Shown here: positions 35,969 to 46,010 of the stretch, piece after piece
How the letters are laid out: each line of letters begins with the position of its first letter
Position numbering within the stretch: the stretch's first letter is position 1
Assembly (NCBI GenBank): GCA_963790715.1
Contig: CAWBPN010000018.1
Span: forward strand, 1,384,476 to 1,448,475
From: DCFW01 sp963790715
Lineage (GTDB): Bacteria > Bacteroidota > Bacteroidia > Bacteroidales > Bacteroidaceae
Direction of reading: 5' to 3'
Length of the DNA stretch: 64,000 bases
Position numbers and translations under genes: made by a program
Notes under the pieces: model-generated
The model's database searches: none
Told to the model about the DNA's origin: nothing
Seen by the model: the letters and a program-made list of their open reading frames with translations, nothing else

Positions 35969-38900
35969 ATGAAAATGGGTAAACATCTAAAAACCAAACA
36001 GCTTATTCTGTTCGTGTTGCTGTCGTTGTTTTGGAGTGTAAATTCATACGCCCAAGAACAGACTGTAACCGTAAACGTTAAAAATGCTTCTTTGCGTGAA
36101 ATCTTTGGTATTATTGAAAGGCAGACTACGTATCGTTTTTCGTATCGTGATGCTATATTTGATAATCGAAAAGATATTACTATTTCAAAAAAGCGTTCAT
36201 CTGTAAATTTGGTGTTAAACGAGGTATTGAAAGGTAGAAATTTAGAATACAAGATTGTTTCTCCCAAATTAATTGTAATTTCTTATAAAGAGACAGAACA
36301 CTTAAGGCGTACTGAGAAGAACGACGTTAAAAGTAAAGGAAGAAAAAATATATCTGGTGTGATAAAGGATGCATCCGGTCAACCTATTATCGGTGCTAGT
36401 GTAGTTGTAAAAGGGACTACTATAGGTACAGTTACAGATATAGAGGGTAAATTTAATTTAGAAGTCCCTAATGATGGATTTTTATCCATATCATATATCG
36501 GATATGAAAAACAGGATTTATCTATAAATAATAAATTTTCTTTTGACATTGTTTTAAAAGAAAATTCTAAAATATTATCTGATGTTGTTGTAACAGCTTT
36601 AGGTATCACGCGCGAAAAAAAAGGATTAGGATATGCGACTCAGCAAATCAAGGAAGAAGCTTTAGAGAATAAGAGTTCTAACTTAGTAAGTATGTTAAGT
36701 GGTAAAGTTGCAGGCATGAGTATTAATACTGGAGCTGTTGCAGGTGGAGGTACTCGTATATCTCTTCGTGGGGATAGAGCATTAGATGCTGGACCTTCTT
36801 CTCCTTTATTTGTTATAGATGGTGTACCCATTGGCTCTGGTGCTGGTTCTCAAACCGGTAGTTCTGAAATTAATGAAATAAGTCCGAATGATATTGAAAA
36901 CATAAATGTACTAAAAGGGGCTGCAGCATCAGCTCTTTATGGCTCTGCAGCTGCCAATGGAGCTATTATAATTACAACTAAAAGAGGAGGAAAGGCGAAA
37001 GGATTGAACATATCATATAGTAGTACATTTTCTCAAGAGACGCCGTTAAAATTGCCAAAACTACAAAATCAATTTGGGCAAGGGAAAAATGGTATTTATG
37101 TAGGTGGTAACTTCGGTAGTTCGAGCGGATATTATTCTCCAGGAACAAATGATACTTATGATGAAAGTTGGGGACCGCGTTTTATGGGACAGAGTATGAT
37201 TTTGTTTGACTCACCTACAACTAATGGCTACCGTGCCGGCGATACATATCTGTCTCCAGAAATACGAGGTGAAGTTATTCCATCAAAATGGGTAGCACAT
37301 CCAAATAATATAAAAGATTTCTTTGCTCATGGTAATACAAGTATCAATAGTATAGCTTTGAGTAGTAGTACTCAAGGAATGGATTTCCGATTTGGTTATA
37401 CTCGGACAACACAAAACGGTCTAACTCCTAATAATAATATAAGTAGGCATTCCTTTAATTTAAATAATTCTATTAAAATTAATAAATGGATCAGTGCAGA
37501 TGCTGTCGTTAATTATATTAAAACGGACAGAACGAACGTCCCAACTTTAGGTTATGGTGGCGTTTCACCTATGTATTTTTTCTGTTGGATGCCCCAAAGT
37601 CATAATATTAACAGCTTGAAAGAATATTGGCAGCGAGGGGGATTGAAAGGTACACGTCAATTCCAAAATATGGCCCAATATAATAATCCATACTTTGTGC
37701 AGCATGAAATGGTAAGTAACTCTGAAACATATCGTTTTTTCGGAAAGTTTAGCGTGGAAATAAAACCGATTAATGAGCTATCAATTATGTTACGAGGTGG
37801 TACAGATAATTCATGGGATAATGATAGTAGAAAAGAAAGTTATTATAAAAATGGAGGGAACGGATATTATAGCAATGGTCAAAGTCAAACGCACAATAAT
37901 AACTATGATTTTTTGATTAATTATATGCCACAAATAGGAAAAAATTTTAGTTTGACTGCTAATTTTGGAGGAAATAGAATGGAATCATTTTATAAAGGAA
38001 TTTCAGCATATACAAATAGCTTGATTGTACCGAATATCTATTCTTTTGACAATTCAAAAGAAAAGCCTACTGTATCAGATAGCAGGTCGAAAAAAGTGGT
38101 AAATAGCTTATATGGTAGCATCCTTATGGATTATAAACGCATGGTATTTGCAGAGATTACAGGTCGTAACGATTGGTCTAGTACATTACCATTATCTACG
38201 GATTCTTATTTTTATCCTTCAGTTACATTGAGTGGACTGATTAGTGAAATGGTTAAATTACCTTCATATATCAGCTATGCAAAAGTAAGATGCAGTTATG
38301 CATCTGTCGGTAATGATACAGGTCCCTACAATTTATACAATACCTATTATTTAAATGATTATTGGAATGGTGTACCTACATTAAGTAGTCCTAATAGTTT
38401 GTTAAATAATAATTTAAAACCGGCCATGTCACAATCATGGGAAGCAGGAGCTGAATTGAATTTATTTAAAAATAGATTAAACTTTGATTTTAGCTATTAT
38501 CATACAATTACTAAAGATCAAATAATAAGTTTGCAAACTGCCAATACTTCAGCTTATAACAGTAGATTGATCAATTCTGGAAAGACAGCCAATTCAGGTA
38601 TCGAATTGGTAGTAAATGCCACTCCACTTCTATTATCTAATGGTTTAAAGTGGAATATAAATATCAATTTCAGTCGCTCGAGAACTAAGGTTATCAGCTT
38701 GGCAGAAGGTTTAGACGAATTAACCTTGACATCAACTTCTTTGGAAGATGCCAAGATTGTAGCGCGGCCAGGAAAAAGGATGGGACAACTTTATGGAACT
38801 GCATATGACCGAGTTACAGATGGTCAGTTAAAAGGACAGCCCATTCTAAATAGTGCTGGACAATATGTTTCCAAAAGCGATGTCTATTTGGGGAATGTAA

Positions 38901-39484
38901 ATCCGGATTGGACAGCAGGTATAAGTTCTTCTCTATATTTCAAAGGTTTTGACCTAAATATATTGTTTGATACACGTCATGGTGGATACTTTGTTTCAAG
39001 AACAATGAATAAATTCGCTGGAGCGGGTCAAACAATCGAATCTTTAGAGGGGCGTGGAGCTCGTAAACCAGGCACAGAATACAATGATTTGTATTATAGC
39101 GAAGGAGCTATTTCAGTCAATGGAGAGTGGCAGCAGAATCTTCAGATATTTGACGGAACATATAGTAAAGGGATTGCCGGTAATGATGTTCGTCGCTTTA
39201 TCAAAACAAAATATGATCATATAACTGAAGCGCAGTTGGCGGATGCTTCTTATGTGAAATTAAGGGAACTTAGACTTGGATACACACTTCCAATAAATTT
39301 GGCTAAGAAAGTTTATATGCAAAATGTTAATATAGCTTTCTTTGGTCGCGATTTGTTTTTATGGACTAAAAATCCTCATGTTGACCCAGAAAGTGGAGGC
39401 ATGAGTGATTTCCATTTTGGTGTTGATGCTTTTTCAGTACCTTCATCAAGGAGTTTGGGATTCCAAATTAATGTAAACTTCTAA
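35969..39484 (+). CDS. SusC/RagA-type TonB-dependent transporter with STN domain (third intact)
   Basis: 1171 residues. Signal peptide about 1-29 (SYAQ). STN domain about 32-105 (VKNASLREIFGIIERQTTYR, then LNEVLKGRNLEYKIVSPKL), very like that of SusC 26207. CarboxypepD_reg-like domain about 128-205 (SGVIKDASGQPIIGASVVVK). TonB-box region DVVVTALGITREKKG. Plug about 220-340 (SPLFVIDGVPIGS, NINVLKGAAASALYGSAAAN). Barrel ending INVNF. The barrel differs from 26207 while the STN domains match, as if the sensor module had been shared. No sigma/FecR pair is adjacent, so its STN domain probably signals through one of the two near-identical FecRs. SusD partner at 39518. Confidence 0.96.
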   Translation: MKMGKHLKTKQLILFVLLSLFWSVNSYAQEQTVTVNVKNASLREIFGIIERQTTYRFSYRDAIFDNRKDITISKKRSSVNLVLNEVLKGRNLEYKIVSPKLIVISYKETEHLRRTEKNDVKSKGRKNISGVIKDASGQPIIGASVVVKGTTIGTVTDIEGKFNLEVPNDGFLSISYIGYEKQDLSINNKFSFDIVLKENSKILSDVVVTALGITREKKGLGYATQQIKEEALENKSSNLVSMLSGKVAGMSINTGAVAGGGTRISLRGDRALDAGPSSPLFVIDGVPIGSGAGSQTGSSEINEISPNDIENINVLKGAAASALYGSAAANGAIIITTKRGGKAKGLNISYSSTFSQETPLKLPKLQNQFGQGKNGIYVGGNFGSSSGYYSPGTNDTYDESWGPRFMGQSMILFDSPTTNGYRAGDTYLSPEIRGEVIPSKWVAHPNNIKDFFAHGNTSINSIALSSSTQGMDFRFGYTRTTQNGLTPNNNISRHSFNLNNSIKINKWISADAVVNYIKTDRTNVPTLGYGGVSPMYFFCWMPQSHNINSLKEYWQRGGLKGTRQFQNMAQYNNPYFVQHEMVSNSETYRFFGKFSVEIKPINELSIMLRGGTDNSWDNDSRKESYYKNGGNGYYSNGQSQTHNNNYDFLINYMPQIGKNFSLTANFGGNRMESFYKGISAYTNSLIVPNIYSFDNSKEKPTVSDSRSKKVVNSLYGSILMDYKRMVFAEITGRNDWSSTLPLSTDSYFYPSVTLSGLISEMVKLPSYISYAKVRCSYASVGNDTGPYNLYNTYYLNDYWNGVPTLSSPNSLLNNNLKPAMSQSWEAGAELNLFKNRLNFDFSYYHTITKDQIISLQTANTSAYNSRLINSGKTANSGIELVVNATPLLLSNGLKWNININFSRSRTKVISLAEGLDELTLTSTSLEDAKIVARPGKRMGQLYGTAYDRVTDGQLKGQPILNSAGQYVSKSDVYLGNVNPDWTAGISSSLYFKGFDLNILFDTRHGGYFVSRTMNKFAGAGQTIESLEGRGARKPGTEYNDLYYSEGAISVNGEWQQNLQIFDGTYSKGIAGNDVRRFIKTKYDHITEAQLADASYVKLRELRLGYTLPINLAKKVYMQNVNIAFFGRDLFLWTKNPHVDPESGGMSDFHFGVDAFSVPSSRSLGFQINVNF

Positions 39485-39517
39485 TGATTGAAATGTAAAT
39501 ATATAAAAATTAAATAT

Positions 39518-41092
39518 ATGAAAATTAAATATAAAATAATGCTGATAATCTCCAGCTTGTTTTTATGTTTTGGATGTACTAATAACTTCGAAGAAATTAA
39601 TACTAATCCAAATGATCCGGACCGCATAGATCAGCCAAAATTACTATTGAGTGGGGTAATACGTCAACTTGATAATTTAGGGGATATTAAATATTATGGT
39701 TCAGTATTAGGTGATTATTTAGTTGATCAATATGTCAGCATGTTTAATGATGCATTCAACAATACACTAACAGGAGAACTGTTTTATGATGGACGTAATG
39801 TTCAAGATATGATTAATTTGGCGAAAGAATATAAACAACCTCATATTCAGGCTATGGGTATGATCATTAAATCGTTTATGTTTCAGCAGATGACAGATAC
39901 ATATGGAGACATTCCATATTCAGAAGCTCTTAGAGGGAAGACGGATGGAATATTTACTCCCAAATATGATACGCAGGAAGATATCTATAACGATTTATTA
40001 AAACAATTGGAAGCTGCCAATGATTCATTAGCACAAAGCAGTTCGGAAGAAATAGGCGCATATGATTGTTTGTATAACGGGGATGTATTAAAATGGAGAA
40101 AGTTTGCGAACAGTCTTAGATTGCGCTTATTGATGCGTATTTCTGGAAAAGTAGATGTAAGTAAAGATATAAGTAATATGTTATCGCAAGAGGATAAATA
40201 TCCTTTAATGTCAAGTAATGATGATAATGCTGCTATTACATATCTTGATGACGAGTCATCACATTGGTGTCCATTATATAGTCGACCTTTAGATAAATAT
40301 AATCAAACAGAATTCATGTCTGTAACCATAGAAAATCATTTGAAGGCTATGAATGATCCACGATTGAAAGTGCTATTTTCTCCAACTGTGGCCGGAGTGT
40401 CAAATGGCAAATATATCTATGCCGGTGTACCCAATTGTGTTCGTGATGAGGATGAAGCCACTTATAATGGAGGAAATGATTACAATTCGCGCAAAGGTTA
40501 TATCTTTGTACCTTATGTGGTGAATGATATATATGCATCAAAGACAGCTGCGCAATCTGTTTTATTGGCATATTCTGAGGTAATGTTTAACTTGGCAGAA
40601 GCCCGCGAAAAAGGTATAATCACAATAGGTGATGCCGGGACTTATTATAAAAACGGTGTAGCTGCCAACTTTAACTATTGGGCAAGTCGCATCCCGTCGA
40701 ATTTTATGAATATGAAATCTACTATGTCATTTCCTCCGACAGAAGCATTAGAAGCCTCAGATGTGATTCCATCTTCAAGTTATTATGAGCAATCAAATGT
40801 TGCTTATACAGGTACACAAGCTGAGAAATTGGAGAAAATAGGTGTGCAAAAATGGATTTCACTTTTCTTTTGTGGTATTGAAGGATGGTCAGAATGGCGT
40901 CGTACAGGTTACCCAAAGGAAATATCGGTTAACCCACCTAGAAATCTTCATTCAGCAAGTAATATATCAGAATGGCCGAGACGCGTTCCATATCCCCAAA
41001 ATGATGTGGTTTATAATGCTAAACAATATAAAATTGCTATTGCCAGACAAGGGGCTGATAATTTATTAACACGAGTATGGTGGAATAAATAG
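39518..41092 (+). CDS. SusD-like surface lipoprotein (partner of SusC 35969)
   Basis: 524 residues from ATG 39518; an in-frame TTG at 39488 would add ten Lys-rich residues and is less likely. Lipobox Cys20 (CFGC). SusD-like_2 pattern: NTNPNDPDRIDQPKLLLSGV, QMTDTYGDIPYSEALRGKTD, LKWRKFANSLRLRLLMRISG, LLAYSEVMFNLAEAREKGII and WSEWRRTGYP. It caps the preceding SusC. The architecture resembles SusD 8270 more than the large SusD 20500. A perfect hairpin lies just after the stop. Confidence 0.93.
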   Translation: MKIKYKIMLIISSLFLCFGCTNNFEEINTNPNDPDRIDQPKLLLSGVIRQLDNLGDIKYYGSVLGDYLVDQYVSMFNDAFNNTLTGELFYDGRNVQDMINLAKEYKQPHIQAMGMIIKSFMFQQMTDTYGDIPYSEALRGKTDGIFTPKYDTQEDIYNDLLKQLEAANDSLAQSSSEEIGAYDCLYNGDVLKWRKFANSLRLRLLMRISGKVDVSKDISNMLSQEDKYPLMSSNDDNAAITYLDDESSHWCPLYSRPLDKYNQTEFMSVTIENHLKAMNDPRLKVLFSPTVAGVSNGKYIYAGVPNCVRDEDEATYNGGNDYNSRKGYIFVPYVVNDIYASKTAAQSVLLAYSEVMFNLAEAREKGIITIGDAGTYYKNGVAANFNYWASRIPSNFMNMKSTMSFPPTEALEASDVIPSSSYYEQSNVAYTGTQAEKLEKIGVQKWISLFFCGIEGWSEWRRTGYPKEISVNPPRNLHSASNISEWPRRVPYPQNDVVYNAKQYKIAIARQGADNLLTRVWWNK

Positions 41093-41101
41093 ATTAAATT
41101 T

Positions 41102-41133
41102 ATCCTGAAAGATGTTTTACAATCTTTCAGGAT
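41102..41133 (+). terminator. Hairpin after SusD 39518
   Basis: ATCCTGAAAGAT and ATCTTTCAGGAT are exact complements around GTTTTACA-type loop bases; no T-tract follows, so termination efficiency is uncertain. Confidence 0.6.
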
Positions 41134-41219
41134 ATAAAATAAAATTAATAACAGACATATTGGTAAAGTTAAATATGCCCTCTTTTAATTCCGCCAACGG
41201 GTAATTAGTATATATTTTT

Positions 41220-41480
41220 ATGAAACATGCAGGTTTGAATTTATTTAAGTCGCTTTGTGCAATAATGATTTTTTCGTTGATAGGTGAAAATTCTTCAGCG
41301 AAAGATAATTCCAAAAGTGAAGGCTTGTTACGGTATGTTGACATGTTCCGCGATTGCATTATTGACGGTAATCATAAAGCTGCTGACGGGAAAGTAAAAT
41401 TAGGTCGCCCATGGCAAAACTCTCATAAGGCTGTTTATATCAATAGTAACGGCAGAAGAGGCTTCGGAAATGAATTATAA
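41220..41480 (+). pseudogene. Chimeric remnant: GH92 leader joined to a pectinesterase-like tail
   Basis: 86 codons. The first 41 (MKHAGLNLFKSLCAIMIFSL to LLRYVD) nearly equal the start of GH92 at 32952. At about 41343 the sequence switches to MFRDCIIDGNHKAADGKVKL followed by GRPWQNSHKAVYINSNGRRG. LGRPW followed by a VYIN strand is the signature of family CE8 pectin methylesterases. Both partners are incomplete: no alpha-mannosidase core, and only a short strip of the esterase. The frame is open and has a signal peptide, so a small secreted product is possible, but a deletion junction between two genes is the simplest reading. Confidence 0.75.
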
Positions 41481-41558
41481 GAACATTATTCTATCAAAAT
41501 ATAATTGGGATCCTCGTAAAATAATACAGGCGTTACAAAAGCATTGGTTTTTTATTAA

Positions 41559-41589
41559 TTTGGTGTGAATCAAATTATTGCTAAATTTG
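41559..41589 (+). promoter_or_regulatory. Vegetative promoter of the Ca2+-type ATPase gene
   Basis: TTTG at 41559-41562, 19 nt, TAAATTTG at 41582-41589. The predicted start point near 41596 rules out the in-frame TTG at 41578 and supports ATG 41602 or 41608. Confidence 0.75.
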
Positions 41590-41601
41590 CCTGAAATTTA
41601 T

Positions 41602-44301
41602 ATGAGAATGAGACAAAAGCAGCATTATATCGGTTTGACTGATGCACAGGTATTGGAAAACAGGAAAAAGTATGGTATTAATGTATTAACTCCTCCTAAG
41701 AAAGAATCGGTTTGGAAGAAGTTTTTGGAGAAGTTTACGGAACCGTTAATTATCGTTTTGTTAGTTGCCGGTTTCCTTTCCATTGGCATTTCTTGCTACG
41801 AGTATTGGTATGTGCCTAATACCGGAGGCGAAGTTTTTTTTGAACCTGTCGGTATTTTTGTGGCTATTTTTATAGCTACCGGAATGTCGTTTGTCTTTGA
41901 GTATAAGGCTGATAAAGAGTTCTCTATTCTGAATAAAGTGAATGATGATGAGCCAGTGCAGGTTTATCGAAATGGGAATGTAACTGAAATTCCGAAACGG
42001 GATGTGGTAGTAGGTGATATTGTAAATATAGAAACTGGATGTGAAATACCTGCTGACGGAAAACTTTTGGATGCTTTGTCATTGCAAGTGGACGAATCTT
42101 CTTTGACAGGTGAACCGATTTGCAATAAAACAGTATTTCCTGATGAATTCAATAAGGAAGCCACTTTTCCGTCCAACAATGTAATGCGTGGTACAAAGGT
42201 GATGGAAGGGCATGGTGTATGCGAAATTTTTGCTGTTGGAGATAACACGGAGAATGGCAAAGTATACGAGGCTACGCAGATTGATGATACTGTGAAAACC
42301 CCGTTGAATGAACAATTGGAGCGTTTGGGAAAGTTAGTGACGAATGTCAGTTATGCTATCGGTGTATTAGTAGTTGTTGGCAGAATGTTTATGTATTTCC
42401 ATTTTAATGCTGATTTGCATCTGATAACCACAATAACATATTGTCTGGAGTCGCTTATGGTGGCCGTAACATTGATTGTAGTGGCTGTACCTGAAGGGTT
42501 GCCGATGGCGGTAACTCTTAGCTTGGCATACAGTATGCGGCGTATGCTGAAAACGAATAACCTCGTGCGTAAACTGCATGCGTGCGAAACGATGGGGGCA
42601 GCTACCGTGATTTGTACCGATAAGACCGGTACTTTGACGCAAAACAAAATGCGTGTGTATCAAACAAACTTTTATTCTTTGAAAGATCAAATGCTTACAG
42701 ACGATGATATATCTTTGTTGATTAAAGAGGCGTTGGCCGTGAATTCTACAGCTTCGTTGGATATGTCGGACAGAGACAATATGAATGTTGTCGGTAATCC
42801 TACTGAAGGTGCATTACTACTTTGGTTGTACGATAACGGAGTGAATTACGCTACTTATCGTGAGTATGACGAAGTGGTTGAACAATTGCCGTTCTCTACA
42901 GAAAGCAAGTATATGGCAACTGTTGTTCGTTCCGGTCAACAAAAGATATTATATATAAAAGGTGCTCCTGAAATCGTTTATTCACTTTGCAAGCATACTT
43001 GTGGAAATATTGACGAAAATACTATTCATGAACAGCTGATAGGGTATCAGGCACAGGCAATGCGCACGCTTGGATTCGCTTATCAAATATTAAAACCGGA
43101 TGATAAGACGTTTGATAGTGAAAAAGTTGTCGCAAATAATATTACTTTTCTTGGCGTTGTAGCAATAGCCGACCGCGTGCGTGAAGACGTGCCTGCTGCC
43201 GTTAAGGAATGTTTGGATGCAGGAATTAAAATAAAGATTGTTACCGGTGATACTCCGGGTACTGCCAAGGAGATTGGAAAACAAATCGGCTTGTGGACTA
43301 ATAAAGATACGGATTACAATATGATTACCGGTCCACAATTTGCTGCGCTGTCGGATGAAGAATTGAGAGACCGTATTATGGATATAAAGATAATTTCACG
43401 TGCCCGCCCGATGGATAAAAAGCGTTTGGTGGAAACGCTTCAGGCAAAGGACCAAGTGGTGGCTGTTACCGGTGATGGTACAAATGATGCTCCTGCATTG
43501 AAAGCTGCACAGGTGGGACTTTCGATGGGTGACGGAACATCTGTGGCGAAAGAAGCGAGTGATATTACTATTATAGATAATTCATTTTCAAGCATTACAC
43601 GTGCTGTGATGTGGGGACGCTCGTTATATCAAAATATTCAACGTTTCGTGCTATTTCAGCTGACAGTGAATGTGGTTGCATGTTTGATTGTGCTTGTGGG
43701 GGCTTTTAGCGGAGCGCAATCGCCATTGACCGTAACACAGATGTTGTGGGTTAATTTGATTATGGATACGTTTGCCGCAATGGCATTGGCCTCGTTGCCA
43801 CCTGCCGAGAGCGTGATGAAGGATAAGCCTCGTGATCGTAAAGCGTTCATTATCAATAAAAAGATGAAATGGAATATTATAGGAGTCGGAGGTTTGTTTT
43901 TTGTCTTTTTGTGGGGATTACTTTATATCTTTCAACATGCGGATATTACGTGTATGACTGATTTTGCCAACCTGTCATTTACGGCAAAACATGAACTTAC
44001 TCCTAAAGAACTGAGTTTGTTCTTTACCATGTTTGTGATGTTGCAGTTTTGGAATATGTTTAATGCACGTGCTTTCTTTACCGGACGTTCGGCTTTTTAT
44101 CTGAAAGGATGTAGGGGCTTTATCTTTATATTACTGATAATTATTATAGGTCAGATATTTATTGTTTCTTTAGGTGGAAAAATGTTCAGTGTAGTGCCTT
44201 TGTCTATAACCGATTGGGTAATTATTCTTGCAGCTACTTCTCTTGTATTGTGGATAGGTGAAGTCGTGAGGTTATTCCCTAACGTCAATACCCCAGTTTA
44301 G
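41602..44301 (+). CDS. P-type calcium-transporting ATPase (P2B-like)
   Basis: 899 residues from ATG 41602. Features in order: cation-ATPase N-terminus (YIGLTDAQVLENRKKYGINV), membrane pairs, actuator motif (DESSLTGEP, about 168), the P2 membrane motif VAVPEGLPMAVTLSLAYSM, the phosphorylated Asp in CDKTGTLTQNK (about 340), nucleotide-binding domain, TGDTPGTAKEIGKQIGL, the hinge VAVTGDGTNDAPALKAAQVG and six C-terminal helices. PEGLP in helix 4 and the single Ca site fit the plasma-membrane (PMCA) type that exports Ca2+ from the cytoplasm. The 3' end overlaps convergent nadK by 30 bp. First housekeeping gene right of the glycan locus. Confidence 0.92.
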   Translation: MRMRQKQHYIGLTDAQVLENRKKYGINVLTPPKKESVWKKFLEKFTEPLIIVLLVAGFLSIGISCYEYWYVPNTGGEVFFEPVGIFVAIFIATGMSFVFEYKADKEFSILNKVNDDEPVQVYRNGNVTEIPKRDVVVGDIVNIETGCEIPADGKLLDALSLQVDESSLTGEPICNKTVFPDEFNKEATFPSNNVMRGTKVMEGHGVCEIFAVGDNTENGKVYEATQIDDTVKTPLNEQLERLGKLVTNVSYAIGVLVVVGRMFMYFHFNADLHLITTITYCLESLMVAVTLIVVAVPEGLPMAVTLSLAYSMRRMLKTNNLVRKLHACETMGAATVICTDKTGTLTQNKMRVYQTNFYSLKDQMLTDDDISLLIKEALAVNSTASLDMSDRDNMNVVGNPTEGALLLWLYDNGVNYATYREYDEVVEQLPFSTESKYMATVVRSGQQKILYIKGAPEIVYSLCKHTCGNIDENTIHEQLIGYQAQAMRTLGFAYQILKPDDKTFDSEKVVANNITFLGVVAIADRVREDVPAAVKECLDAGIKIKIVTGDTPGTAKEIGKQIGLWTNKDTDYNMITGPQFAALSDEELRDRIMDIKIISRARPMDKKRLVETLQAKDQVVAVTGDGTNDAPALKAAQVGLSMGDGTSVAKEASDITIIDNSFSSITRAVMWGRSLYQNIQRFVLFQLTVNVVACLIVLVGAFSGAQSPLTVTQMLWVNLIMDTFAAMALASLPPAESVMKDKPRDRKAFIINKKMKWNIIGVGGLFFVFLWGLLYIFQHADITCMTDFANLSFTAKHELTPKELSLFFTMFVMLQFWNMFNARAFFTGRSAFYLKGCRGFIFILLIIIIGQIFIVSLGGKMFSVVPLSITDWVIILAATSLVLWIGEVVRLFPNVNTPV

Positions 44302-45144
44302 TTTCTTGTGCAGGGTATCGAAAAATATATGTTCGGTGCATTTTACCACTTTAATCTTGTAGTCGGCTTTTTTAATTCTAAGTACTACGTCATCGGTACA
44401 TTTTTCACTTAATCCATCTATGCCGATAAGAAAGTTATGGTTACGGCTTTCCACTTCAATGGTTATTTCCACGCTGTCGGGTATTATCATAGGGCGCATA
44501 TTGAGACTGTGGGCAGCAACCGGAGTGAGAGCTATCACGTGGCTGTGTGGAGCAATAATCGGTCCGCCGACACTGAGCGAATATGCCGTACTTCCGGTAG
44601 GTGTGGCAATGATAAGTCCATCAGCCTGATATGTAGTTAGATAGTTCCCGTTCACGTATGTGCGTACACCTATCATTGACGATATGTCGCGTTTTGATAT
44701 TGATATTTCATTAAGAGCGAACGGATAGTTGGTGAACTTGTAGTTGTCGGAGGTAAGATGCAATACGGAGCGATTCTCTGTTTTGAAGTTACCGCCGTCA
44801 ATGTCGTCAAACATCTTTTCCATTTCTTCCGGCAATATATCGGCAAGAAACCCTAATCGTCCTGTGTTTATTCCGAGAATAGGGATATTTTTATCTTTTA
44901 CGCGAGTTGCCGAACGCAGAAACGTGCCGTCCCCACCCATGCTTATAACCATATCTGCTGTAAAGTTATCATCATCAATCACTCCGTCTATGTCATCATC
45001 AATTCTTTGCATCGCAGAAAGGAATTGGTAGTAGTCTTTATCGACATATATTTCTGCTTTATGACGTTTCAGAATACTAAATAGCTGAGCAGCGTGAACT
45101 GATTTTTTTGCTTGATAACTGTTACCGAATATTACAAATTTCAT
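44272..45144 (-). CDS. nadK: NAD kinase
   Basis: 290 residues. The diacylglycerol-kinase-type signature VISMGGDGTFLRSATRV (GGDGT, about 75) and NTGRLGFLADI are intact, as is the second motif YQADGLIIATPTGSTAYSLS (about 175) followed by GGPIIAPHSHVIALTPVAAH. It makes NADP+ from NAD+ and ATP in the cytoplasm. Length is normal for Bacteroidota. The tail overlaps the ATPase gene by 30 bp on the opposite strand. It is divergent from pdxJ with about 124 nt between starts, an arrangement common in Bacteroidales. Confidence 0.95.
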   Translation of the reverse strand: MKFVIFGNSYQAKKSVHAAQLFSILKRHKAEIYVDKDYYQFLSAMQRIDDDIDGVIDDDNFTADMVISMGGDGTFLRSATRVKDKNIPILGINTGRLGFLADILPEEMEKMFDDIDGGNFKTENRSVLHLTSDNYKFTNYPFALNEISISKRDISSMIGVRTYVNGNYLTTYQADGLIIATPTGSTAYSLSVGGPIIAPHSHVIALTPVAAHSLNMRPMIIPDSVEITIEVESRNHNFLIGIDGLSEKCTDDVVLRIKKADYKIKVVKCTEHIFFDTLHKKLNWGIDVRE

Positions 45145-45207
45145 ATTGTTATAAGTCTCTTTTTATAAACTTTTGATTTTTAATGCCGCTTTCTCGTAAA
45201 ATAATGT

Positions 45208-45215
45208 TACATTTG
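45208..45215 (+). promoter_or_regulatory. -7 box (TACATTTG) of the pdxJ operon
   Basis: It matches TAnnTTTG; no clear TTTG lies about 20 nt upstream. A start point near 45222 makes the in-frame ATG at 45227 practically leaderless and favours the pdxJ start at 45269. Confidence 0.5.
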
Positions 45216-45268
45216 CAAGCATTCTTATGCAAAAGTGGGCATTTCCCACGGATAAAACAAATATTATC

Positions 45269-45985
45269 ATGACAAAATTAAGTGTAAATATTAATAAGGT
45301 GGCTACGCTCAGAAACGCAAGAGGCGGAAATACCCCTGATGTTACCAAGTTTGCTTTGGATTGCGAATCATACGGTGCTGACGGCATTACGGTACATCCG
45401 CGTCCGGATGAAAGACATATTCGCAAATCCGACGTTTACGAGATACGCCCTTTATTAAAGACAGAGTTTAATATAGAAGGTTATCCTTCTCCAGAATTTA
45501 TGGATTTGGTGGTAAAGGTTAAGCCTACGCAAGTAACTTTGGTTCCTGATTCACCGGAGCAGTTGACTTCTAATCACGGTTGGGATACAAAGGCGAATGC
45601 CAAATTTTTATCGGAGATTTTGGAGAAGTTGAGACAAGCCGGCATACGTAGTTCAATATTTGTTGATCCGGATGTTGAGATGGTTGAATGCGCCGCCAAT
45701 TTGGACGCTGACAGAGTAGAGTTTTATACTGAGCCTTATGCTGCAAATTATTTGAAGAATCGCGAAGATGCCGTAGCTCCGTTTGTAACAGCTGCCGAGG
45801 CTGCCCGCAAAGTAGGATTGGGATTGAATGCCGGTCATGACTTGGATTTGAAGAATTTGCATTATCTGTGGGAGAATATTCCATGGATGGATGAAGTTTC
45901 TATCGGCCATCAGTTGATTAGTGATGCTCTGTATTTGGGTATAAGTGAGACTATTAAGGAATATAAAGCTTGCTTGAAACCGTGA
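45269..45985 (+). CDS. pdxJ: Pyridoxine 5'-phosphate synthase
   Basis: 238 residues from ATG 45269. The in-frame ATG at 45227 adds 14 residues (MQKWAFPTDKTNII) foreign to the family, whose N-terminus is typically (M)TKLSVNINKVATLRNARGG. Conserved points: GADGITVHPRPDERHI (phosphate and substrate residues), FNIEGYPSPEF, VTLVPDSPEQLTSNHGW, VEFYTEPYA, GLNAGHDLDLKNL and EVSIGHQLISDALYLG. It condenses 3-amino-2-oxopropyl phosphate with deoxyxylulose 5-phosphate to pyridoxine 5'-phosphate in vitamin B6 synthesis. First gene of a four-gene operon with DJ-1, ispD and recG. Confidence 0.97.
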   Translation: MTKLSVNINKVATLRNARGGNTPDVTKFALDCESYGADGITVHPRPDERHIRKSDVYEIRPLLKTEFNIEGYPSPEFMDLVVKVKPTQVTLVPDSPEQLTSNHGWDTKANAKFLSEILEKLRQAGIRSSIFVDPDVEMVECAANLDADRVEFYTEPYAANYLKNREDAVAPFVTAAEAARKVGLGLNAGHDLDLKNLHYLWENIPWMDEVSIGHQLISDALYLGISETIKEYKACLKP

Positions 45986-46010
45986 ATGAATAAATCTTTA
46001 ATTCTATAAT

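Noticed and set aside
45227..45268. Upstream ATG extending PdxJ by 14 residues
   Set aside because: The extra residues are not family-like, and the start would be almost at the predicted transcript start.
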